The notes: generated from the letters alone by a model not told the origin. Positions 32,515 through 44,480 are shown, counted from the first letter of the stretch. The stretch is DNA of 64,000 nt from Physella acuta (GCF_028476545.1 NW_026732523.1:310001-374000), one strand, 5' to 3'. Made by a program: numbers and translations.

Positions 32515-33305
32515 TACTAGTGGGCTAATTATGGTCTAGTTTTCAAGGTTCCGGTTAAATCAGTGGCGCCGTTAGCTTAGCGATCCGGCTAAGTCAGTAT
32601 TCCGGCTAACGCAGTGGTCTGGCAAAATCAGTGGTCCGGCAAAAATCAGTGATCTGGCTTACGGGTCCGGTTACATCAGTGGTCCGATACTCAGTGTTCT
32701 AGTTAACTTATTAATCCGGCTAACTCAGTCGTCCGGCTAACTTAGTCCTCCGGCTATCCCAGTTGTCCGGCTACATTAGTGGTCAGGCAAACTCAGTGGT
32801 CCGGTTAACTCAGTGATCCGGAAAAATAACAGTGAACCGGCTTTCTCCATGATTCGGTTTACTTGGTGTTCCGGCTAACTCAGTGGTCCGGCTAACTCAG
32901 TGGTCCGGCTAACTCAGTGGTCCGGCTAAGTCAGTGATCCGGCAAAATAAGTGAACCGACTATCTCAATGCTTCGGTTTACTTGGTGTTCCGGCTACCTT
33001 AGTGGTCCGGCTAACTCAGCGGTCCGGCAAAATAAGTGAACCGACTATCTCAATGCTTCTGTTTACTTGGTGTTCCGGCTACCTTAGTGGTCCGGCTAAT
33101 TTAGTATTCTGGCTATCCCAGTGGTCCGGCTTATGGGTCCGGCTAATCCAGTATTCCAACTAACTATGTGGTCCGGTTAAATCGTTGGTCCGGCTAACTC
33201 AGTGGTCCGGCTAGCCCCGTGATCCGGTTCACTAAATGTTCCGGCTAACTAAGTGTTCCGGCTAACAGGTCCGGCTAAGTGTTCCGACTACCGGGTCCGG
33301 CTATC
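32515..33305 (+). repeat. Minisatellite GGTCCGGCTAACTCAGT, about 45 units
   Basis: ~16-17-bp units with many variants (TTCCGGCTA, GATCCGGCAAAATAAGTGAA), including a repeated ~65-bp higher-order block around 32935-33075. Confidence 0.9.
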
Positions 33306-33467
33306 TTACCACGTGTCAAACAGATCCGGTTACCGACCTTGTTACCACAGCGCTGATTGTGTTTCTCACCCGGCTGGTCAATAATTGATGCACGTGCTAC
33401 TGGGGTGTACTCAAGACCTGCTGAAGAATTAGGGAGAGGCGGGGGTGGGAGTGGGGGTGAAATGCCC

Positions 33468-33856
33468 ACATATTAATAGTGTTAGTCCCGAGAGTGCACC
33501 AAGGTGTAACACAATTCTCAGCGGTTTGCTGTCATCTCCTGTTTCTGTCAAAGTATCACGCGCGTAGAACTTTTTTTGTCAGGGGAAATAACAATGTTTT
33601 CTCTAAAAGGAGATAATTATATAATTAAACCATAAAAAGAAAAGAAAAAAGAATTAATACATATTTAAAAAAAAACAACAAGTAAACAAACGTTAGTATT
33701 AATTATAAAAAATTAAATTACAAGGAAAATATTTAAAACTGTTGGTGATTAACAACAAATTGTTAATCACAAATCCCAGTAATTGTTAGTTGCTAATCCA
33801 ATAATAAGTTGCCAATAGTATCAACCAGCTGTAATATTAATACCAAGAAAACTTAT
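33468..33856 (+). repeat. Core 5'UTR element, copy 8
   Basis: Begins 'gtgttagtcccgagagtgca' after a G-rich stretch and ends 'taataccaagaaaact'. No satellite or ORF1 is attached. Confidence 0.85.
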
Positions 33857-34239
33857 GATTAATTATTGCTTCTAGCAGTTGAGTAAAGTCTTGAATTTAT
33901 ATCTGTTACCAGGTAGCCCCGTAAGTTTACGGGACAGATTTTAGATTTAATTTTTAGCAGACGACTGGACAAATATGGCACACCAACACACATACAATAA
34001 ATAGTAACACCCCAGTAGTCAGTTCACACACATCACAGTCTCTTACGCCTGGCTCGCCTTAAACTTACACACTCAGTGTCCTGTCAGCCATCGCGACCCG
34101 CCCCTCACCCTCAGCAGTCATTTTACCCAACCAACCTTCACCTCCACCTCCCCGCCTCATCAACGTTCTTCCCTTAAATCTAGTTTATTCATGTAACTCT
34201 TAGACATATTGTGGCTGTTAAGGAATTTTATTTGAAAAC
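33857..34239. other. Unassigned
   Basis: No gene or element recognised. Confidence 0.35.
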
Positions 34240-35150
34240 GTGTGTAATTGCCTTTTTTTTACACTGTCATACAGTTTTAAATATCTGTTGTTCAAGCGTG
34301 TATCACCCCCCCCACCCAAAAAAAAAAAGCAATGCATACGAGATTCCCCCACCCCCTCCCCTTGTCACCAATGCTGGATACCCCTAACACTGTATCACAA
34401 ACAATTGGAAGACTTATTTCCCCTTCTAGCAGTCATGTCACGCAACAATGATTGCGCTGCCTGGCCTGCCTTACCCAACCAACTCACACCCATCTCGCCC
34501 CGCCCCATTACTGCACTGGTGTTTTTTTTTTTTTTATTTAATGGTAAAGTTGTTCATCCATGTAATTTTGAGACAGAATATAGCATGTTGTTAAATCTTG
34601 GCTTTTGAAAGCAGTGAAAGTGTACTATCATTGGCGTTTCCATACAGGACAATCCTCTTACTGCTAGCAGCAAGATATATCACCATAAAGATGTAAAACA
34701 TTTCCTTTTTTATTTGTATTAATACACCAACTCTGAGACTGTCAAATACTACAAGCGTTATATTCCAAACATATGTCATTCATTCATGAAATATATATTA
34801 CCACTAACTGATCTCCTATGATTGTTAAATAAGATATTAGAAAGTTTTTTTTTTTGTTTGTTCATTTTTCCATATTATTCTCTCCATATGAGACTGGGAA
34901 AGTTACCTCCCCTTTTAGCAGCAATGTCACGCATCAACCACCCCACCGATTCACTGGTTTATTTGCTCTTGTATTCACATATATTATTGTACAAACCTTG
35001 AGGCTGTCAAACACGACACGCTCCTTTTATTTTTATGTCGTACATCTTTTTTCTCATATATGAATCATCTAAAATGTAATCTATTATTATTAATTTAACT
35101 CCTGTGATGGTTAAATATTTTGACAATTGTTTTATTGAAAATAAAAGCAT
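34240..35150 (+). repeat. 3'UTR-like dispersed repeat, two tandem versions
   Basis: The blocks around 34420-34480 and 34890-34940 both read 'cttctagcagtcatgtcacg' or a close variant and are followed by related AT-rich tracts. The right end 'gaaaataaaagcattt' plus A resembles a polyadenylated 3' end. The same sequence is present inverted at 48290-49400. Confidence 0.65.
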
Positions 35151-35194
35151 TTAAAAAAAATCTACTCAACTATTGTTGAAATAAATCACTGAAC

Positions 35195-35850
35195 ATTCTT
35201 ATAGAAATTGCTGGAAGAAAGCAGGCGTGCCAATTCTGCTCCTCAACTCTACATTTGACCAACCAATGCTAAGCTTTCAACCCAGAGTCAACGCCCAAGG
35301 ACCAACCTTCAGCACAAAATACTGCGCCACCTTAACCACAAGCTTCCATCATCAAGCAAAATCCAAAACTCTCCAACCAAGGACGCAGCACAAGACCCAG
35401 AGACAGAAGCATTAGACCCGGATTCAGAAATAGAAACCGCTTCGTCAACAAAAAGGAAAAATCAAACGAGTCCAACAGAACAAGGAAAAATAACTAAATT
35501 AAAAAAAAAATCGAGAAACTAATCCACGATCACCTAACATGCAGCTTCTGCCCCAGCTCGTACCAAACAGTTAAGGAAGTACTAAATCACGAAAGAACAG
35601 AACACACTTATCTCAAACAATGCAACTTCTGTAATGATGCAAAAACCCACAATGACTTACATCGACACTACACGGAACAACACAACAGCGAAACTAACTT
35701 CAGTTGCTGCTTTTGTGATAAAAACCTCCCAGAAAAAAAGCATTCATCATCACGTATTAGCTCACCATTCAAATCTCTTGTCTCAGAAAGAAAGGGAGAG
35801 AGAAAGCCATAAGGTAAAAGAGTACAGTTTCACAGTTCAGAAGGGAAAGA
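35195..35850 (+). pseudogene. Retroelement ORF1, C-terminal half with zinc fingers
   Basis: It starts ILIEIAGRKQ and has the zinc knuckle CQFCSSTLHLTNQC (complete CX2CX4HX4C), then a stop. A decayed Pro/Ser-rich linker follows. Three C2H2 fingers come next in another frame: CSFCPSSYQTVKEVLNHERT..H, CNFCNDAKTHNDLHRHYTEQ H, and CCFCDKNL. The N-terminal half is missing. Confidence 0.8.
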
Positions 35851-36030
35851 AGTAGTCAATTAAAAATTTAAATGTTTTGTTATAATGGAAACTCAAAATT
35901 GTATGACATGCTTAACTATAATTGTATGCAATACTATGTATAATATGTATATTTTAAACATGCAACCTTTCCACACAGCTAGCTCCGAGGAGTGAACTGC
36001 GTGTAAGGAATTCTATTAAAAAAAAAATCT
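35851..36030 (+). terminator. 3' end of ORF1 retroelement, poly(A)
   Basis: 'catgcaacctttccacacag' and 'gaattctattaaaaaaaaaa' form the family's 3' terminus. It belongs to the ORF1 fragment upstream. Confidence 0.75.
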
Positions 36031-36078
36031 ATTGCGTATCCACGACAAACATAATTACATACATACAGAATTTTCAAT

Positions 36079-36104
36079 TCGGCCCTTTGGCTAAGATCAA
36101 AGTG
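36079..36104 (+). ncRNA. U2 snRNA 5'-region fragment
   Basis: TCGGCCCTTTGGCTAAGATC followed by AAAGTG matches U2 snRNA nucleotides from 'TCGGCC' onward with one difference. It is 26 bp long, about 50 bases after a retroelement poly(A) end and directly before a MITE half. Not a functional gene. Confidence 0.65.
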
Positions 36105-36105
36105 C

Positions 36106-36311
36106 ACTTGCCCTACAATTTATTAAAACAGTTATCTAAAACGCGAAATAACGTCTAAAATTCGTTTTCTAACATTGCTTTTTTATAATGCAAAAATGTG
36201 ACGTCGCGACATCTGAACCCCCCCCCCCCCCTTCCCCCTCATCACACATCGTCACAAAATTACGGACGCCCCCTACCCCTTACGAGTGTGACGTCATTTA
36301 TTGATGACCCC
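36106..36311 (+). mobile_element. Half of a TIR MITE with CRE motifs
   Basis: Reverse complement of 52023-52230; ends at the TIR GTGACGTCATTTATTGATGA (then CCCC). It contains a perfect TGACGTCA at 36289-36296. It joins the core at the same base as the 52-kb copy, so both descend from one insertion. Confidence 0.7.
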
Positions 36312-36665
36312 TAACACAGTTCACAGCGGTTTGCTGTCGTCTTCTGTTTCTGTCAAAATATCTCGCGCGTAGAATTTTTTTTATCAGGGGAAATAACATA
36401 CAATAATTTTTTTTTTATAGGGTGGTAATTATAACATTAAACGATAGTAAGAAATGAAAAAAAGTATTAATATATATTGAAACAAAAACAAGTAAACAAA
36501 CGTTAAAATTAATTATAAAAAATTAAATTACAAGAAAAATATCTAAAAATTTGGTGATTAATAACAAAATGTTAATTACAACTCCTAGTAATTGTTAGAT
36601 GTTAACCCTATAATTTGTAAACACTAGTATCAATCATGTATAATATTAATACCAGGAAAATTTAA
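36312..36665 (+). repeat. Core 5'UTR element, copy 9
   Basis: The core begins at 'taacacagttcacagcggtt', directly after the MITE end, and runs to 'taataccaggaaaat'. Confidence 0.8.
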
Positions 36666-38145
36666 TAAGTGACGATTGCCTGTCTGCAAAACAGCGTGTT
36701 CTTATATCTGCTTTATTCCCCCCCCCCCTCCCTCCCTCCTAACCACACACTATAAATAGCGATAACTCAGCAGTTAGATCACACAGCACAAAACGTGACG
36801 CTTGGGTTTCGTTAAACACACACAGACACCCTCTCCACGCCTCGTGAGAAACATCTATCCCCTCCCCCCTCTGTCCACTTGACCCTCAGCCATGATAAAC
36901 CCCCATCTCCCCACTTTACAGTTCCAACGACCCCACCACCACCCCAACATCAAAATCGGGTATCTATTCATTTACTTTTTTAAAGTTCTAAATCTTGCTT
37001 CTTTCCCCTCATCTTTCACACAGCAACCTTTTGAAAACTCAACGCGACCCAGTATATAAATAAACACTGTTTCAACTGGACAACATAATTTGTTTCTATA
37101 CATAGAAAATGCTTTACTATCCCATTGACTCTCCATACCCCACCCGGACTCCTGACACCTTCATTTGACCTTCACCCCTTTTACTGTTATCCCTTTCAAC
37201 TTTGTATAATCACATACATGACAGCATGTAAATATTCATTATGTACATTTGCAAAACGTTTCGTTTTCATTTGCTGTTCGAAATTATGTAAACAATTTGA
37301 TGTTGATGTACATGTTTTAAATAGCAATTTTTAAAAAAAATGTACAAAAAAAAATAAAAAAATAAAAGATGTAACGTATTTACATGAAATCTGTGTAAAA
37401 CAATTTTTTTTGCGTGTGTGTGTGTGTGTCTGTGTGTCTGTGTGTGTCTGTGTGTGTTTGTGTGTGTGTGTTACCACTCTACTGGTTATTTATTTTTCTT
37501 TGGTATTTACTATGTTTATTGTACAGAATGGGATAAAATCCATGCAAACCAGCTTTGTTTTTGACTATTCTTCCAGACGTTATACTCTTTCACCACTTTT
37601 GTTGGCAAATGTTCCAAATCAGCCTCTTTTCATTTTTTTAACCAACAAGCTTTAAATTCAATGTATCTTTTGTATTCATTTACATATTTTTCGTTATTTA
37701 TTTACTATACTCTGTACATCTCTGTAACTACCTTGTAAACATTCACCCAAAACGGCGTGTAATGTTACTCTATTTGTTTTAAATTGGAAAATAAAAGTAA
37801 AAAAAAAAAAGAATTTACTGAAGTCGTACATTATATTAGCTGGTACATGCATTAGTAAATAGATGTTCCCCCTTTGGTTATTTTTTTTTTCCTTGTTTGT
37901 ACATATCAAACATAGTTCCATCACATATTTGCCACGGTGTAAATAATTATTACCTAATCAGTTGAATGTTAATTTTGTTACTGTAAATTCCTGATAGCGG
38001 TTAAAACATTCACAAACATGTTGAAATTTGTTTTAATGAAAATAAAAGTATTAAAAATATAAATAAATGTAATAGATGTCTTTTAGTTCGCTACTCTTAA
38101 TGCCAACACCCCACTGTTTATGCCTTAGAACCCAATAACACACCA
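36666..38145. other. Unassigned, several 3'-end-like A-rich signals, (TG)n
   Basis: (TG)n microsatellite at 37411-37471. AATAAAA signals followed by A runs occur near 37360, 37790 and 38040, resembling ends of polyadenylated repeats. No coding frame with family features. Confidence 0.5.
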
Positions 38146-38793
38146 ACCACAGTAACCACACCAACCACACAAACCACAGCTACAACAGCAACCACAGCAA
38201 CCACAGCAACCACAGCAACCACAGCAACCACAGCAACCACACCAACCACAGCAACCACAGCAACCACAGCAACCACACCAACCACACCAACCAAAGCAAC
38301 CACACCAACCACAGCAACCACACCAACCACAGCAACCACAGCAACCACAGCAACCACAGCAACCACAGCAACCACAGCAACCACAGCAACCACACCAATC
38401 ACAGCAACCACAGCAACCACACCAACCACACCAACCACACCAATCACAGCAACCACAGCAATTAGAGCAATCACAGCAACCACAGCAACCACAGCAACCA
38501 CAGCAACCACAGCAACCACACCAATCACAGCAACCACAGTAACCACACCAACCACACCAACCACAACAACCACAGCAACCACACCAATCACAGCAACCAC
38601 ACCAATCATAGCAACCACACCAACCACAGCAACCACAGCAACCACAGCAACCACACCAATCACAGCAACCACAGTAACCACAGCAACCACACCAATCACA
38701 GCAACCACACCAACCACACCAACCACAACAACCACACCAACCACACCAACCACACCAACCACAACAACCACAGCAACCACAGCAACCACAACG
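38146..38793. repeat. 9-bp minisatellite AACCACAGC/AACCACACC, about 70 units
   Basis: The unit is three codons, so frames of over 200 codons appear on the minus strand (VVAVVAVV- or CCGCCGCC-type). They are composition artefacts. Confidence 0.95.
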
Positions 38794-39036
38794 AAAAGAA
38801 CTCAGCGTTACAGGCAGAATGCCTACACACGCTTGCCCTCGCCTACCGTCAACTTTCACTCTATTTGATCCTACATTATTTTTTTTTAAATTATAAAAGA
38901 AAAAGCACCGAACAACTAGTAACTAGTACAATGTATTTTATAGGAAACAAGCCGACCCTCGACGTAGCATACACCGCTATTTAGTGACGGGTGAAGACTT
39001 CATGAAGACACATTGTCCTAATGTGGTGGGTGGGTA

Positions 39037-39352
39037 CACATTGTTTCTGTCAAAATATCTCGCGCGTGGAACTTTTTTGTCAGGGGAGAAAACAAACAAT
39101 ATTTTTTTTAAAGGGAGGTTATTATAAAATTAAACAATAAAAAGAAATCAAAAAAGGTAGTAATACATTTTGAAATAAACACAGTAACAAAACATTCGTA
39201 TTAATTATAAAAAAAAAGAATTTAAAAAAAAATTATTTGGTTATTAATCACAATATTTTAATTACAAGTACTAGAAATTGTTAGTTGTCAGTCCAATAAT
39301 TATAAATTACTAGTATCAACCAGCTGTAATATTAATACCAAGAAAATTTTCA
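39037..39352 (+). repeat. Core 5'UTR element, copy 10 (left-truncated)
   Basis: Starts at 'tctgtcaaaatatctcgcgc', lacking the first ~75 bases of the core, and ends 'taataccaagaaaatt'. Confidence 0.8.
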
Positions 39353-39399
39353 TGAATTGATGGAACTGATTTGTTAGTAAACATTACTTTAAAATTTTC

Positions 39400-39569
39400 T
39401 CCACAGAACAAGGAAAAACAACTAAAGAACAAAAGCGCACCATTTTTATTCACGACCGCTCGATATGTAGATTCTGCCCCACCAAGTTCAAAACAGTCAA
39501 GGAAGCGGAAACTCATGAAGACAAAGAACACACAAAATATAAACAGTGCAACTTCTGCAAGGACAAATA
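39400..39569 (+). pseudogene. ORF1 zinc-finger fragment fused to the core
   Basis: EQGKTTKEQKRTIFIHDRSI, CRFCPTKFKTVKEAETHEDK then EH and CNFCKDK: one complete C2H2 finger and half of the next. It follows the core within 55 bases, so most of ORF1 has been deleted. A MITE cuts the second finger. Confidence 0.75.
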
Positions 39570-40356
39570 AACCGGGAGTGATCTCCCCTAAACTTTCTTG
39601 AATATTCTTATATAAAATAACAGGGGATGGGAACTAGGGCTATAGACATGATTTTTAATCAATTTTAAATACTTAAAGTTTTAAAAATAGAATAAAATCT
39701 CATAGACAAATTGATTGCACACCATGTGAACGCTAAATAAAAAAGCGCATAATAGTGCGCAATATTATTAGTACTTTTAAAATTTACATTAGTTTTTTGA
39801 GAAATCGGAAGTAGCGTAAAGTTTTACTTCCAGTCAACGGAAATTACTCAAAATTTAACAAAAGGTAGAGAATTAGATCTTTTACTTACATGTGAAATTT
39901 CATTTATCTATCTGAAATAGTACTCAAGTTATAGGCTTTTGAAAAATTCAAAGTAGGAAAAGTACCACTTCCGGTTATCGGAAATCGCTCAAAAGTTGAT
40001 ACGGATCTACGATTTTGATAAAATACTTATATATGAAATTTCATCAACCTAGCTGTAACGGTACTCAAGTTATCGTGTTTACACACGGACAGACAGACAG
40101 ACACACAGACAGACACACAGACAGACACACAGACATACGGACAAGATTGCAAAATTATGTTTTTCCGTATCTATTATGCGCTTTTTTATTTGGCGTTCAC
40201 TTGGTGTGCAATTAATTTGTCTACGAGATTTTATTCTATTTTTAAAACTTTAAGTATTTAAAATGGATTAAACATCATGTCTATAGCCCGAGTTCCCATC
40301 CCCTGCTATTTTATATAAGAATATTCGAGAAAGTTCAGGGGAGATCACTCCCGGTT
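39570..40356 (+). mobile_element. MITE with ~165-bp terminal inverted repeats, TA target duplication
   Basis: The left end AACCGGGAGTGATCTCCCCT and the right end (reverse complement) match over about 165 bases. TA flanks both sides (39568-39569, 40357-40358), as in Tc1/mariner-type insertions. The interior has a CAGACA microsatellite (40085-40132). No transposase. Relatives: 816-1581 and a 30-bp scrap at 53948. Confidence 0.85.
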
Positions 40357-40583
40357 TATTATTTAATTTATCTATATAATCTTTTCCCCTTCGTGTCCAA
40401 TACACAAATGGCAGATAAAGTAAAGATCGTGTTTCAATCACCTCGACATACAGGGAGATAATGTGGTCAGTACTAAGCCTATCCGCCTTAGTTATCTAAG
40501 GTGCGCCAGGTACCCATCAGAGCTGGGTGAACTCACGGAGCCCAACAGAACTGAACCCGGAACTCGAGATATTCGGACTAGCA
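40357..40583 (+). repeat. Common tail of RT-less LINE, left part
   Basis: Continues at 41694-41872 across a hAT insertion. It follows a MITE and an ORF1 fragment, not an endonuclease fragment. Confidence 0.85.
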
Positions 40584-41685
40584 CAGGGGTCGGCAACCTT
40601 TTGAGCCGGAAGAGCCAAAAGCTACACTTTACATAAGTTCCCAGTTTTTAAAGAGCCACTAACATTTTTCTTTCAATATTTTGGAATTTGATTAGGATTA
40701 GACATATGCATTTGATTTTTTATTTGAAATAAATAGCTTTAGATATGAAAGAATATTTTTACTCTAAAAACATACTAATATTTCGCACAAAACATATTAA
40801 AGCATTTTAGCTAGCTCTGCTATGATAACTTTAGTAATCAAATAATATAACTATACCAGGGGTCGGCAACCAGCGGCTCGCGAGCCGCATGCGGCTCTTT
40901 TGATATCAAGATGCGGCTCTCCAGCTCATTGCACAAATACTAATAATCTTAATAAAAAAATAAAATATTTGAAATAAAAAAATGTTAGTGGCTCTTTAAA
41001 ACCAGGGAAATTTTGAAAATTTTAACTTTTGGCTCTTCAGCTTCAAAAGGTTGCCGACCCCTGAACTATACGACTTTCCTAAACCCCTTTAGAAGTCAAT
41101 GACTGTTTTTTTTTTCTTTCTTTACGGACTCCACTGGCTCAGGACGTGTCTCCCAAAGCCAGACAGATCTCAGCACGACCAACTCCGACTAACTGGCTTG
41201 GGTATCGGTCGCTTCTGTCTTTGGTTCTCACCGGGCTTATCTTCCACCCCAATGAACGCAGGGTAAACTCGTACCCCACCGTCCAGTACCAGGCTCAACT
41301 CTAGGATGCTAATAACTAAAAAACCACTTCACTTAGGTCATAATAAATACATACTGACCGATAGAGAAATGCATTCTCGATAAAAAAAAATAGTCCACAT
41401 TTAACGATATTCGAAAAAGTCTGCACTTGGGCTATGACAAGCATGGAATCGTAGCCATGATGCCCAAGCGGCTGTCAGCTGTCTGTATACTGCTACCTCA
41501 CCTTCTCTCATTGTTCTCTAATGGATGTTTTTATCCTGTTTAAAGTTATTTTTCTTTATACTATTTTAATGAGTTTTGAAAATAATATAAAATATTTATT
41601 AATATTTGTGCATGGAACTGAAGAGCCGCATCTTGGCATCAAAAGAGCCGCATGCGGCTCGCGAGCCGCAGGTTGCCGACCCCTG
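40584..41685 (+). mobile_element. hAT-type element, 1.1 kb, 8-bp target duplication
   Basis: Ends CAGGGGTCGGCAACCTTTTG and GCAGGTTGCCGACCCCTG; GACTAGCA flanks at 40576-40583 and 41686-41693. It is non-autonomous, with an interior shared with 22.2-22.8 kb. It contains a nested copy at 40857-41063. Confidence 0.9.
40857..41063 (-). mobile_element. Nested short hAT-type element
   Basis: A 207-bp copy in the opposite orientation to its host, with AACTATAC at 40849-40856 and 41064-41071. It is the same short subfamily as 16384-16591 and 56206-56413. Confidence 0.9.
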
Positions 41686-41693
41686 GACTAGCA

Positions 41694-42041
41694 GTAGAAA
41701 GCTTTGTGTTTAGTATTATAGCTTAAAAAGAGTACTGTTACTTTTGTAATTTAGCGATTGTGAAAGCTCGTTAATATATAGGGTATTAGACATTTTTTTC
41801 TCTACTATTTAGCCTTAGATAAAGAAATAAATAAAGCACCGTTATACAAATGATGCAATCCGTCACATTGTCATATAATCCGGAGGTCTAGTAAACGACA
41901 CCCAGAAGAACAACTCCCCCACCCCAACTAATCCAAACACCCCCACTCAACTTATTCACATGAAACCCAAATCACACGTAGATTTATTTATATACACACA
42001 CACTCAAATAATTTCCTTTGTCTACACTACAACACAATATG
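41694..42041 (+). repeat. Tail, right part, and left flank of satellite
   Basis: Tail to 'catataatccgg' (about 41884), then the flank with 'ccccactcaacttattcaca' and 'ttgtctacactacaacacaa'. Confidence 0.8.
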
Positions 42042-42280
42042 CTCATTTCCCCCACACCTAATTCTCCAACACAAAATTGTCCCGCACTAAATTCTCCCAC
42101 TCTAAACTCCCCCACAAAAAATTTCCCACACTAAATTATCCCACACTAAATTCTCCCACACTAAAATCCCCCACACTAAATTCCCACACACAAAATTCTC
42201 CCGCACTAAATTTTACCACACTAAATTCTCCCACACTAAATTTTGCATCACTAAATTCTCCCACACTAAAAATCTCCAAA
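42042..42280 (+). repeat. 15-bp satellite array
   Basis: About 16 units, similar in variant order to the array at 10.8 kb, so the two segments are related. Confidence 0.9.
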
Positions 42281-42775
42281 AGCTAAACTCGATACAAAAA
42301 TAGTCTCTACCAAAATCACAGAAACATTCAATTCCCCCTTACTAGATTCCATCGCACACTCCTCTCTCCCCCCCCCCCCCCCCCCCCAGAATATTAGTGT
42401 TAGTCTCGAGAGTGTAACACAGTTCACAGCGGTTTGCTCTCGTCTTTCGTTTGAGTCAAAATTTCTCACGCGTGAAACTTTTTTGTTAAGGGAGAAAACA
42501 AATATTGAGTTTTTTTCAAGGGAAATAATTATAAAATTAAACGATAAACAGGAATGGAAAAAATAATAATATATTTTTAAGCAAAAACAAGTAAACAAAC
42601 TTTAGTATAAATTATGGAAAATTAAAATACAAAAAAAATGTTTTAAAACTTTTGGTGATTAATATCAAAATGTTAATTACAACTCCTAGTAATTGTTAGT
42701 TGTGAATCAAATTATTAGAAATTACTTATATCAACCAAATTTAATATTAATACCGAGAAAATTCTTCAAACATAG
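42281..42775 (+). repeat. Core 5'UTR element, copy 11
   Basis: C run at about 42368-42387, then core landmarks to 'taataccgagaaaatt'. A second core follows in tandem after about 50 bases. Confidence 0.85.
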
Positions 42776-42824
42776 TTTGATGGGCATTTTACTGTGTCAA
42801 AATATTTCTATTTGCGTGAAGCTT

Positions 42825-43148
42825 CTGTGTTTTGTTTGTTTCAAAGTATCTCGCACGTGGAACCCTTTTGTCAGGGGAGAAAACAAACAATATTTTTTTT
42901 AATGGGAGGTAATTATAAAATTAAACGATAAAACCAAAAGAAAAGATATTAATTAATATTGAAACTAAAACAAGTAAACATACGTTAGTATTAATTATAA
43001 AAAATTAAATTACAAAAAAAGAATTTAAAACTTTTGATAATTAATAACCAAATGTGAATTTCAACTCCTAAAAATTGTTAGTTGTTAATCCAATAATCAG
43101 TAGCCACTAGTACCAACCAGCTATAATATTTATAGCAAGAAAATTATT
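42825..43148 (+). repeat. Core 5'UTR element, copy 12 (tandem, left-truncated)
   Basis: Starts 'tttgtttgtttcaaagtatc' and ends 'tttatagcaagaaaat'. The two adjacent cores resemble the tandem promoter monomers known in some L1 5'UTRs. Confidence 0.8.
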
Positions 43149-43214
43149 AAAAATGCTGTACTATCACTCCAATCGTTTAAACTTATCAAATCTACTCAAC
43201 TATTGTTGCATGTA

Positions 43215-43520
43215 TTCTAACAAGTACCTCGATTTTTTAAATCTTTCGCCTTTTACTAAAGATTACTCATTTTACTCATCCAACAATGTCACAGCCTAGC
43301 TCGACGACAAGAAACCAAGAAACCAGAAGTGAATCAAGAAAACAGAAAAACAAGGGAAATAACACAAGCAAGGATTAAATTGTTTTAAATATGTATAATA
43401 TTTCATGTATGTATATAATCATGCAACCTACTCTTGCTGCCTCCCTGCGCGAACAGGGTAGACAGCAAGTGAGGAAATCTATTAAACGCCAGACCGCAAA
43501 AAAAAAAAAAAAAAAAAAAA
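43215..43520 (+). mobile_element. ORF1 retroelement reduced to leader, start and 3' end
   Basis: The leader 'ttactcatccaacaatg' and codons for MSQPSSTT are followed at once by 3'UTR sequence ('gaaaccagaagtgaatcaag'). The 3' end 'ggaaatctattaaacgccag' plus about 21 A follows. Nearly all of ORF1 is deleted, yet both ends are kept: a SINE-like derivative. The leader is almost identical to 21.2 kb, suggesting recent activity. Confidence 0.8.
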
Positions 43521-44090
43521 TACATATAAATGTAAGTATGTTTATTTGTATGTGTTTCTGTGTGTGTGCCCTTTGTGTATGGCTGCACCTTTCATCTAGT
43601 CGCCGTGAAACTTTGGTTAGTTGATAAAAATACTTCCTGAATGGATAGGGAATTTTATTGAAATCTTAAACTCTGCTAAGTATCTACTACTAGCTGTGTA
43701 CTTACTACAGTAATACAATCTGGCTCAATTATACACGAATGCAGTCGTCTGTGTTCAACTATTGAGTGTTACATTTAAGAACAAATATATGAAGATTAAG
43801 AAGAGATAACGACAAATCTATATCTGCAAATTCCCCCCCCCCCCCCTAATATTTCTAAAAAAAAAAAATTAATTAAAAAAACAGCATTAAAGTATGGCGA
43901 TTCTTTCACTGTACACGATCTAGATCCGGCTATTTATGGATCCCATGTTGCTGTTTTATTGACAGAACCACAATATCATGAATTATAGAAAGCTACAAGA
44001 GACAGCTGAAACAGATCATTCCCTCAGGCTCGGCCATAATCCCTATATAACATTACTGTAAGCCATCTCTAAGTGGGGGTGAAATGCTCA
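43521..44090. other. Unassigned AT-rich
   Basis: No gene; a C run near 43832-43846. Confidence 0.35.
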
Positions 44091-44094
44091 CAGA

Positions 44095-44480
44095 TTATTA
44101 GTGTTAGTCCCGAGAGTGCACCAAGGTGTAACACAGTTCACAGCGGTTTGCTGTCGTCTTCTATTTGTGTCAAAGTATCTCGCGCGTAGAACTTTTGTCA
44201 GGGGAAATAACAAACAATGTTTTTTTTTAACGGGAGATAATTTCAAATTTAAACAATAAAAAGGAAAGAAAAATGTGTTAATATATACTGAAACAAAAAG
44301 AAGTAAACAAACGTTAGTATTAATTATAAAATATTAAATTAAAAGAAAACTATTTAAAACCTTTGGTGAGTAATAACAAAATGTTAATCACAACTCCTAG
44401 TAATTGTTAGTTGCTAATCCATCAATAAGTAGTCAATAGTATCAACCAGCTGTAATATTAATACCAAGAAAACTACATAT
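44095..44480 (+). repeat. Core 5'UTR element, copy 13
   Basis: Preceded by 'gggggtgaaatgctcacaga', as at 33.46 kb ('gggtgaaatgcccacat'), so copies 8 and 13 share an upstream segment and form a subgroup. Confidence 0.85.

Noticed and set aside
38118-38859. 223-244 codon frames rich in VVAVV or CCGCC
   Set aside because: They follow from the 9-bp AACCACAGC repeat, with no start context or conserved domain.
39359-39420. Splice acceptor 'tctccacag' before the ORF1 fragment
   Set aside because: Other ORF1 copies encode the same bases as Pro-Thr-Glu, so the match is part of the coding sequence left after a deletion.
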